Positions 35,193 to 41,622 of a DNA stretch of 64,000 nt are shown here, one piece after another (the first letter of the stretch is position 1; the number at the start of each line of letters is the position of its first letter). The notes under the pieces are model-generated. The model searched no databases and was not told where the DNA came from. It saw nothing but the letters and a program-made list of their open reading frames with translations. Origin of the DNA: Actinorhabdospora filicis (GTDB lineage: Bacteria; Actinomycetota; Actinomycetes; Mycobacteriales; Micromonosporaceae). The stretch is from assembly GCF_030269765.1 (NCBI RefSeq), contig NZ_BSTX01000002.1, positions 310,001-374,000 on the forward strand. The letters are read 5' to 3'. The position numbers were made by a program, and so were the translations under genes.

Positions 35193-36038
35193 ATGACCGA
35201 GATTCTGGACCGCAGCGGCACGTCGATCACCGTCCCCACGCACGAACTCGTCACCGCCGCCCGCGAACTCTCCCAGGCCGGACGCGCCACCACGGCCCTC
35301 GCCCTACTCGACGGCGTGCGGGCCACCGACCCGGCCGACCGCGCCCACATCGCCCTCGCCGCCGCCGACGTCGAAATGCAGCGCGCCTGGTTCACCGACT
35401 TCACCGGCGTCCCCGCCCGCCTCGCCCGCGCCGAGGCCATGGCCGCCGCCCTCGACCCCGACGCCACCTGGGACCTCGCCTTCCTCCGCCTGCGCCACGA
35501 CTACGCCACCCTCATCCTCCCCGGCGGCCACTTCACCCCCGGCCCCGAAGGCAAGGACCCCGCGGCCCTCACCGAACTCCGCCACCGCGCGAGCGACCTG
35601 CGCGACACCGCGCCCGACGGCGTCCGCCGCGGCTGGGTCCACCACTACCTGGGCCTCATCGCCGACAACCTCTTCGGCGAACCCGAAGCCGCCTTCCCCG
35701 CATTCACCGCCGCCCTCGAAGCCGGCGACGGCCACGACGACCTCCTCACCCGCGAAGCCCTCCGCCACCTCGGCGACCACGCCCACACCACCGGCGACCA
35801 CGACCTGGCCCTGACCCACTGGCGCCGCGCGGTCAGCGTCGGCGCACGTGGGGGAGCGGTGGCCGGAACCCTGTCGAACCTGATCCTGCTGGTGCTGCTG
35901 GCCCGTGACATGGGCGACGAACCCGGCTCCCGGGCGCTGGCGCGCGAGGTGGCGCGCTGGGCCGACGCGATCGGGGCGCCTCGGTTGGCCGAGACGGCGT
36001 CGACGTTCCTGCCGGAGGGGGACCCGGAGCGGCGCTAG
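35193..36038 (+). CDS. TPR-like helical-repeat protein
   Basis: 281 residues from ATG 35193, no signal peptide. Helical repeats: ELVTAARELSQAGRATTALALLDGV, HHYLGLIADNLFGEPEAAFPAFTAALEAG, LLTREALRHLGDHAHTTGDHDLALTHWRRAVSV. These are TPR-like and probably bind protein or peptide. No catalytic motif seen. The divergent MarR gene is its likely regulator. Right after the stop is GGGCCTGTTGCGAAAG, which resembles the ends of some actinobacterial IS5-type elements. Confidence 0.75.
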   Translation: MTEILDRSGTSITVPTHELVTAARELSQAGRATTALALLDGVRATDPADRAHIALAAADVEMQRAWFTDFTGVPARLARAEAMAAALDPDATWDLAFLRLRHDYATLILPGGHFTPGPEGKDPAALTELRHRASDLRDTAPDGVRRGWVHHYLGLIADNLFGEPEAAFPAFTAALEAGDGHDDLLTREALRHLGDHAHTTGDHDLALTHWRRAVSVGARGGAVAGTLSNLILLVLLARDMGDEPGSRALAREVARWADAIGAPRLAETASTFLPEGDPERR

Positions 36039-36150
36039 GGCCTGTTGCGAAAGTCGATCAAGGTCGTGGATGATCAAGCGCCGTGGCCGCCACGGTCACC
36101 GTCCACCAGACGAAACGCTTCCCTTGCACGGGCTCCCCACCTCCCCGGCC

Positions 36151-36714
36151 TCAGTGATAGAAGCCGACGATCCCCCGGCCCTGCGCGGCCGACTGGTCGA
36201 GCCACGTGCCGATGGCCTTCGTGTGCTCGCCGGTACCCGCCCGCACCGGCTCGACGCTCTCGGCGACCTGCTGCGCCGACCAGTAGCCGATCAGCGGGAA
36301 GTCTTCGGGAGTGGGGAACGACACCGGGGCTCCGCCGTAGATCAGGTCGTTCATCCTGACGGTGGCGCCGAGCTCGGCCAACTCCACATCAACGGTGTCC
36401 GTCATGTACTCCGAGGAGCACGGGTAGAACAGGCCATTGTCGAGGAAGCGGCCCGAGAACTCGACGATGTACTTGAAGGCGTATCCGTACATCACGCCCG
36501 GAAGCGTCATTTCCTGACCGAGGACGAGATGGTTGATCGCCATGAAGACCGAAGGCTCGCCGCGCTCATTGGACCAGCCCAGCTCGTCGTTGGTCCGGTA
36601 GATGGACTCCCGGGCCTTCCCGCTGATCACCCGCCGCATCCGGTCGTCACCGCTGCTGCAGAGCGCCACCAGCCCGTCGATGTCGACGGAGTATGCCATC
36701 ACGCCGTAACCCAT
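36151..36714 (-). CDS. Hypothetical protein (DUF-type, cytosolic)
   Basis: 187 residues. ATG 36714 with AAGGAA 6 nt upstream. Starts MGYGVMAYSVDIDGLVALC and ends AQGRGIVGFYH. Mixed alpha/beta, three Cys, no membrane segment. Similar small proteins are scattered among Streptomyces-type genomes, often near mobile or toxin-immunity regions, but I cannot assign a function. It sits between a possible IS end (36039) and the IS5-type transposase remnant (36850-36975). Confidence 0.65.
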   Translation of the reverse strand: MGYGVMAYSVDIDGLVALCSSGDDRMRRVISGKARESIYRTNDELGWSNERGEPSVFMAINHLVLGQEMTLPGVMYGYAFKYIVEFSGRFLDNGLFYPCSSEYMTDTVDVELAELGATVRMNDLIYGGAPVSFPTPEDFPLIGYWSAQQVAESVEPVRAGTGEHTKAIGTWLDQSAAQGRGIVGFYH

Positions 36715-37044
36715 GCCGCGTTCCTTCTGCTCAAAGGGATTTGCGGCCGACCGTACCTCCCGCGTGCGACGCGCCGGATCGCCCGGGCTCACCAGCACGC
36801 CGCCGGGGCGCGCAAAAAGGGGCAGAGCAGAAGGAGTCTCCGAGCGGCGTCGGCACCGAGCCCGACGACCACGGCCTGAGACGTTCACGCGGCGGGCTGA
36901 CTACCAAGTTGCGCCTGGCGTGATGCCGTGCCGGAACCATGGCGCGGCCTCGCCGTCACTACGACGAGACCGCGACCATTTAACCGTGTGATCCCCTCAA
37001 GCGGCCTCTTCCCCCGGGCCGCACGATGATCCGCCGATGGCGTC
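36715..37044. other. 330-bp intergenic region with IS remnant
   Basis: Apart from the transposase fragment at 36850-36975, nothing recognisable is present. Base composition is less GC-biased than in the neighbours, which fits decayed mobile DNA. Confidence 0.5.
36850..36975 (+). pseudogene. Degenerate IS5-family transposase remnant
   Basis: Two conserved pieces of an IS5-type transposase survive in damaged form. One frame gives GTEPDDHGLRRSRGGLTTKLRLA, matching the conserved RSRGGLTTK-LA segment around the first catalytic Asp, then runs into a stop. About 20 nt further on, TGGCGCGGCCTCGCC followed after a frameshift by CACTACGACGAGACCGCG matches the C-terminal WRGLATRYDETA. The ~250 codons between are missing. 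No complete inverted repeats seen. Confidence 0.6.
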
Positions 37045-37626
37045 CTAGTAGATGTCGGGATTGCACCACGGCGACAGGCTCAGACCGTGTTCCCATGTGG
37101 GTGCCCAATCGCTCACGCGATAGATCACCAGATTGCCGTCGGTCTGCATTTTGAGGGCGGAGGTGCCATGACACCCGGTGTCAGAAGACCACTTCGCCTG
37201 CCCGTCATTGCCGTAGATGACGAGGTTTCCGTCGCCCTGCATGCGGGTGAACCCGGCACCGTGGTAGCCGGTGTTGGACGCCCACTTCACGTCCACGATG
37301 CCGTATCCGCCGGATACTTCCTTCCAGCGGTCGCTGTGCATCACGTACTCCACCAGGTTGCCGTCGGACTGGTAGACCAGCCAGTAGACACAGTAGGCCG
37401 TGGGGCAGTTGGTCGTCGGCTTGTTCGCCTCGATCTTGTCGCCCTCGTACAGGCACCAGTTCGGCGAGAGCCATTCGGTGTAGGTCTTGGGGCTGTCGGT
37501 GCGAGCGTTGAGGCAGCCACCGCCGTATTGCCCGACCGCCACTCCCGCCTGGGCGGGTGTGGCGAAGACGATCGTGGCCAGCAGGATGGCCGCGACGCCG
37601 GCCAGTCTGGCGAACGTGTATCTCAC
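37045..37626 (-). CDS. Secreted bulb-type (GNA-like) mannose-binding lectin
   Basis: 193 residues from GTG 37626. Signal peptide VRYTFARLAGVAAILLATIV then FATPAQAG. The mature part carries three mannose-binding motifs Q-x-D-x-N-x-V-x-Y: QSDGNLVEY, QGDGNLVIY and QTDGNLVIY, each followed by a W-rich strand as in monocot mannose-binding lectin repeats. Two Cys pairs near the N-terminus (GGCLNA, NWCLYEG) and Cys near the end. Probably binds mannose-type sugars outside the cell; bacteriocin-like lectins (putidacin/LlpA type) use the same motif, but a killing role is only a possibility. Confidence 0.88.
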   Translation of the reverse strand: MRYTFARLAGVAAILLATIVFATPAQAGVAVGQYGGGCLNARTDSPKTYTEWLSPNWCLYEGDKIEANKPTTNCPTAYCVYWLVYQSDGNLVEYVMHSDRWKEVSGGYGIVDVKWASNTGYHGAGFTRMQGDGNLVIYGNDGQAKWSSDTGCHGTSALKMQTDGNLVIYRVSDWAPTWEHGLSLSPWCNPDIY

Positions 37627-37825
37627 AGCGTGAGGATCCTTTCGAAGCCACTCCGGGCAATGACCTCGGATCGTGGCCTGGAGCGATATGGGCAAGTCGG
37701 TGCTCGTTCGCCCCTGGGCGGCGGGCGGACGCACGAGCACCAAGCCATGATCAACCACGCTCTCGCTGCGTCGCGATCCTTTCGAGCAGCGCCGAATAGT
37801 CCGCTCGGGAGCCGGCGACCCGGTG

Positions 37826-37856
37826 GGGTGTGGGATCCGCTCCGGATCCCACACCC
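37826..37856 (-). terminator. Strong hairpin terminator of the ABC-exporter operon
   Basis: 13-bp perfect stem GGGTGTGGGATCC / GGATCCCACACCC with a 5-nt loop, 21 nt downstream of the DoxX-like stop on the minus strand. Confidence 0.85.
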
Positions 37857-37876
37857 TCAGTGGACGGTCGCTGCGA

Positions 37877-38248
37877 TCAGAGCGCGTAGGGACCGAAGCG
37901 GCCCCAGGCGATCAGGACGGCGGCGGCGAACAGCACCGCGTTGACGACGATGGCGGACGGCTCGCGCCTGCGCGCGTGGACGACGGCCGCCGCCACCATC
38001 AGCGCGGCCAGTCCCAGTGCCGCGAGTGGGACCAGTGGTGTGGCGATGCCGGTGATCGCGGGCAGGATCAGCCCGAGGGCGCCGAGGAGTTCGGCGATGC
38101 CGATCAATCGCACGGTGGCGGGGGAGAAGTCGTCCACCCAGGGCAGCATCGAGGTCAGTCGCGGTTTGGTGAGTACGGCGGTGATGGTTCCGGCGAGGGC
38201 GAACAGTGCCGCGAGGATCGCCTGGACGGACCAGAGGAGGGTGTTCAT
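37877..38248 (-). CDS. DoxX-like small membrane protein
   Basis: 123 residues, four helices: LLWSVQAILAALFALAGTIT, then the DoxX-like signature RLIGIAELLGALGLILPAITG, and two more helices before WGRFGPYAL. Member of the short DoxX-like (SURF4-type) family. Last gene of the ABC-exporter operon (46 nt after the permease); the function with the exporter is unknown. Confidence 0.88.
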   Translation of the reverse strand: MNTLLWSVQAILAALFALAGTITAVLTKPRLTSMLPWVDDFSPATVRLIGIAELLGALGLILPAITGIATPLVPLAALGLAALMVAAAVVHARRREPSAIVVNAVLFAAAVLIAWGRFGPYAL

Positions 38249-38294
38249 CAGGGGTGGCTCTCTTTCGTGGTTCGGTGGTCGATGTGTGAAAGGG

Positions 38295-39089
38295 TCAGTA
38301 GCGGCCGAGGGTGCCGCGTTTGCGGGCGAGGCGTTCCAGCGCGGTGAACACGGCGACGCCGATGCCGAGGAGCAGGACCGGTTGGAGTAGCAGCCAGGCC
38401 GGGCCCCAGCCGGAGTGCGGGCCGGTCAGCAGGATGTTGCGCATGGCCTCGATGCCCGGGGCGATGGGGACGAACAGGCGCGACAGGGTCGCCGTCCAGC
38501 CGGGCATGCTCGTCAGCGGCACGAGTGTTCCGCCCGCGATGGCGTAGACGGCGACCGATACCTGCGTGATGATCGCGATGCGCTTGTAGACGAGGGTGAG
38601 TCCACAGAGGATGAGTGCCAGGCCGCCGGTGCCGACGGCGATCGCCGTGACGGGTACGAGGATGCGGACGTCGAAGGCGAGCCGACCGCCGTTGAGCGCG
38701 ATCGCGACGTACCCGGTCGCCAGGACGCTCAGTGCGGTCGGCAGTGCCGCGACTGCGGCGGAGACCTGACGCCCGAGGATCCGCAGCGCCGATGGCAGGG
38801 GCGTCAGGTAGGTCTGCTCCAGTACGCCCGACTGGATGTCGCCCTGGTAGCTCCAGAAGACGCGGTTGACCTGTTCGTGGATGAAGGTCAGGGCGACCAT
38901 GCCGATGAGGACGGGCGCCAGCAGGTCGGCGCGGAGTTGCCCTCGTCCGATGAACAGCACGATGAGCAGGTAGAACACCGGGAACGTGATCATCTGGATC
39001 ACCATTTCCCGCCAGCCGGTGACCAGGTCGAGCAGGCCCTTGCCGATCTCGTTGGCGACGGAGCCGGCGCGCGGCGTGATGGTGGACAT
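38295..39089 (-). CDS. ABC-2 type transporter permease
   Basis: 264 residues. ATG 39089 with AGGAGAGG upstream. About six helices: VIQMITFPVFYLLIVLFIG, VLIGMVALTFIHEQ, then FDVRILVPVTAIAVGTGGLALIL and the last WLLLQPVLLLGIGVAVFTALE. The loop RVFWSYQGDIQSGVLEQTYLTPLPS is the conserved ABC-2 cytoplasmic segment (usually EKExGTLE). Nine nt after the first permease. Forms a heterodimer channel with 39098-39928. Confidence 0.93.
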   Translation of the reverse strand: MSTITPRAGSVANEIGKGLLDLVTGWREMVIQMITFPVFYLLIVLFIGRGQLRADLLAPVLIGMVALTFIHEQVNRVFWSYQGDIQSGVLEQTYLTPLPSALRILGRQVSAAVAALPTALSVLATGYVAIALNGGRLAFDVRILVPVTAIAVGTGGLALILCGLTLVYKRIAIITQVSVAVYAIAGGTLVPLTSMPGWTATLSRLFVPIAPGIEAMRNILLTGPHSGWGPAWLLLQPVLLLGIGVAVFTALERLARKRGTLGRY

Positions 39090-39097
39090 CGCCTCTC

Positions 39098-39928
39098 CTA
39101 CTGGTACTGGCCGAGGTGACCGTCGCGGACGGCCCGGCGATGGTTGCGGACGAAGAGGACGCCGCCGAGGACGGTGAGGGCGGCGGTGTGCGCGATCAGC
39201 CATGGCAGGGCGCCGGTCGTCCAGAGCTGCGCGAGGGTGAGCTTGCCGAACAGGGCCTTGTTGACGGCCTCGATGCCCAGGGTGGTCGGCAGGAACCGGG
39301 CGACGGTCGCCAGCCAGCCGGGGTAGAGCGACAGTGGCAGGAAGGCGCCGTTGAGCAGCAGGATCAGCGCGGTGAAGAGGGATTGCAGGGCGCCGACCAT
39401 GGCGGAGCGGATGGCGATGGCCGCGAGTGCGTAGGTGAACGCCAGGACGTTGGCCAGCAGCAGGAGGTACGGCACGATCGCGGCGGGCTCCCATGGGATC
39501 GACACGCCGGCCACGACGGCGGGCACCACCGAGGCGGCGGCCGCGACCGTCAGGCCGAAGATCGACGCGGTGAGCAGGCGTCCGGTCATCAAGGTCCACG
39601 GCGGGGCGGGCGACATCAGCGACTGGGCGAAGGTCCCGCTGCGCTTCTCCTCGACCAGGTCGGAGACCATGACCAGCGCCGAGTACTGGAGGAACCAGTA
39701 GGCCCCGATGGCCACCAGCGTTGGGGGAAGCAGGTCCGCGCGCAGTTCGCCCTGGCCCAGCACGAATTGCAGTCCGAGGTACATCGTCATGCCGACCACC
39801 AGGCTGATGACGTGTCCGAGGGGATGGGCGAGCTGGGTGGCGAGGCCCTTGCGGATCTCGGCGGCGAGGATGGCCGGGGTTTTGCCGGGAAGGGCTTCCC
39901 GCCAGGACGCGGCGGCGATGTCAGACAT
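39098..39928 (-). CDS. ABC-2 type transporter permease
   Basis: 276 residues, six helices. The conserved ABC-2 loop appears as VSDLVEEKRSGTFAQSLMSPAPPW, before ASIFGLTVAAAASVVPAVVAG. The C-terminal end (VLGGVLFVRNHRRAVRDGHLGQYQ) is typical. The start overlaps the stop of the ATPase gene by 8 nt. Pairs with the other permease; substrates of such actinobacterial exporters are often drugs or lipids, here unknown. Confidence 0.93.
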   Translation of the reverse strand: MSDIAAASWREALPGKTPAILAAEIRKGLATQLAHPLGHVISLVVGMTMYLGLQFVLGQGELRADLLPPTLVAIGAYWFLQYSALVMVSDLVEEKRSGTFAQSLMSPAPPWTLMTGRLLTASIFGLTVAAAASVVPAVVAGVSIPWEPAAIVPYLLLLANVLAFTYALAAIAIRSAMVGALQSLFTALILLLNGAFLPLSLYPGWLATVARFLPTTLGIEAVNKALFGKLTLAQLWTTGALPWLIAHTAALTVLGGVLFVRNHRRAVRDGHLGQYQ

Positions 39929-40865
39929 GCCGGGGCTCCTTCATGAGGGTCATGAAGACGTCTTCGAGACCGGGCTGCACCTGGGTGAGGGAACGAAGGA
40001 CGACTCGCCGCTCGCGTAGCCGGTCCACCAGCGCGTACACCTGCTGCGGATCGGCGACGTCACCGGTGATGGTGGTGCCGTCGCCATCGCGGACGGCGGT
40101 GAAGCCGCCGGGAAGGAGCGGCAGCTGGTCCGGGCCGCCTTCCACACGGATCTCGTAGGTGTCGCGTCGCCGGAACCGGGAGAGCAGTTCCGTGGTGGGC
40201 TGGTCGGCGATCACGCGTCCGTCGCGGATGACGGCGACGCGGTCGCAGAGTTCTTCGACCATGTCGAGCTGGTGGGTGGTGAGCAGGATGGTCTTGCCCT
40301 GATCGGCGGAGAGCGTGGCGATCCAGTTCTTCACGGTTCGAGTGGCCGCGACGTCGAGGCCGAGCGTGGGCTCGTCCAGCAGGACGACCGGCGGATCGGC
40401 GACGAGGGCCGCCGCGATGGCGACCTTCTGCTGCATGCCCCGGGAGAAGCCCCCGACCTTTTCGTGGCGGCGGTCCCACAGGTCCAGTTCGGTGAGCAGG
40501 TCGGCGGCCCTGGATCGGGCCGCGGCCTTGCGCATCCCCTTCAGCCGTCCGAAGTAGACGAGGTTCTGCCAGGCCGAGAGGGTCCAGTACACGTTCCGGG
40601 AGCCCTCCAGGACCGCGCCGAGCTGCGACATCGCCGCCGCCCGCCGCGTGCGCACGTCGAAGCCGTTGAGGCGGACGCCGCCGCTCGTGGCGGTGAGCAG
40701 TCCGGCGGCGATCTTGATGGTCGTGGTCTTTCCCGCGCCGTTGGGGCCCAGGAACCCGAATACGGTGCCGGGCTGGATGGCCAGGGAGACGTCGTCGACG
40801 GCGGGGGCGCCGGTCGGTCCGTATGTCTTGGAGAGGTTGGTGATGTCGATGGCCGGGGTGTTCAT
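39921..40865 (-). CDS. ABC transporter ATP-binding protein
   Basis: 314 residues. ATG 40865 has GAGGAGAG upstream. Walker A GPNGAGKTT, Q-loop region GAVLEGSRNVYWTLSAW, signature FSRGMQQKVAIA (S in place of the usual LSGGQ), Walker B VVLLDEPTLGLD, H-loop TTHQLD. The C-terminal ~80 residues (DTYEIRVEG..., LVDRLRERRVVLRSL...GLEDVFMTL) are the DrrA-like regulatory extension. First gene of a four-gene operon divergent from TetR 40957; expression is probably set by that repressor. Confidence 0.95.
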   Translation of the reverse strand: MNTPAIDITNLSKTYGPTGAPAVDDVSLAIQPGTVFGFLGPNGAGKTTTIKIAAGLLTATSGGVRLNGFDVRTRRAAAMSQLGAVLEGSRNVYWTLSAWQNLVYFGRLKGMRKAAARSRAADLLTELDLWDRRHEKVGGFSRGMQQKVAIAAALVADPPVVLLDEPTLGLDVAATRTVKNWIATLSADQGKTILLTTHQLDMVEELCDRVAVIRDGRVIADQPTTELLSRFRRRDTYEIRVEGGPDQLPLLPGGFTAVRDGDGTTITGDVADPQQVYALVDRLRERRVVLRSLTQVQPGLEDVFMTLMKEPRHV

Positions 40866-40921
40866 GCCGGATCTCTCCTCGAAGGGTGCGAAATCACGCT
40901 GTAGCTCTTCTCTAGAGTTGG

Positions 40922-40931
40922 TCACTAGTGA
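40922..40931. promoter_or_regulatory. Palindrome in the ABC/TetR divergent promoter
   Basis: TCACTAGTGA, a perfect 10-bp palindrome in an AT-rich gap of 91 nt. Candidate TetR operator together with the repeat at 40941. Confidence 0.45.
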
Positions 40932-40940
40932 TGAGCTCTA

Positions 40941-40955
40941 GTTGTACGCTACAAC
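40941..40955. promoter_or_regulatory. Inverted repeat abutting the tetR start
   Basis: GTTGTA-CGC-TACAAC: 6-bp perfect arms, 3-nt centre, ending 1 nt before the ATG. It also covers TACGCT, a possible -10, so the tetR mRNA may be leaderless; no ribosome-binding site is visible. Good position for autorepression. Confidence 0.5.
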
Positions 40956-40956
40956 G

Positions 40957-41592
40957 ATGACGATCGGCAAGGGCACGGGAAAACGAGCGGAGAAGGCGCG
41001 GCTGACCCGCGGCAGGATGCTCCGGGCCGCGCGGGAGCTGTTCCAGGAGAACGGGTACGGCGCGACCGCACTACAAGACGTCGCCGACCGGGCCGGAGTG
41101 GCGGTCCAGACGATCTACTTCACCTTCGGCAACAAGCGCGCGCTGCTCAAAGAGGTCGTCGACGTCTCCATCGCCGGTGACGACGAGCCCCTCGCCACCA
41201 TGGAACGCCCCTGGTTCCACGACGCGCTGGCCGCGCCGACCGCCGCGGAGCAACTGGCCGTCCACGTCGGAGCGAGCCGGGACATCCTCGAACGCGTCGC
41301 GCCGATCACCAAGGTCCTGGCCGCCGCGGCGGCGACGGACCCCGAGATCGCGACGATGTGGCCACAGGGCACCGATCCTCGCTACACGGTCCAACTCGCC
41401 ATCGCCGAAAGCCTGGTCACCAAGCCCGACGCGCGCCGGGGCCTGATCGCCGAGGAGGCCGCCGACATTCTCTACGGTCTGCTCAGTCCCGAGCTGTTCC
41501 TGGTCTTCACCGTGGACCGCGGGTGGCCGCCCGACAGTTGGGCGCGCTGGGTCCTCCAGGCGCTGGGGAGAGAACTGTGCGCGGAGGCGTAG
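40957..41592 (+). CDS. TetR-family regulator
   Basis: 211 residues from ATG 40957 (a TTG five codons upstream lies inside the operator). N-terminal helix-turn-helix: RLTRGRMLRAARELFQENGYGATALQDVADRAGVAVQTIYFTFGNKRALLKEVVD, typical of the family. The C-terminal ligand domain is of the TetR_C type with WPQGTDPRY. Divergent from the ABC exporter, the classic arrangement for an efflux repressor. No other target gene is near. Confidence 0.93.
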   Translation: MTIGKGTGKRAEKARLTRGRMLRAARELFQENGYGATALQDVADRAGVAVQTIYFTFGNKRALLKEVVDVSIAGDDEPLATMERPWFHDALAAPTAAEQLAVHVGASRDILERVAPITKVLAAAAATDPEIATMWPQGTDPRYTVQLAIAESLVTKPDARRGLIAEEAADILYGLLSPELFLVFTVDRGWPPDSWARWVLQALGRELCAEA

Positions 41593-41622
41593 GCATCCGC
41601 CGAGAGCGCCGCGCGACCGGAC

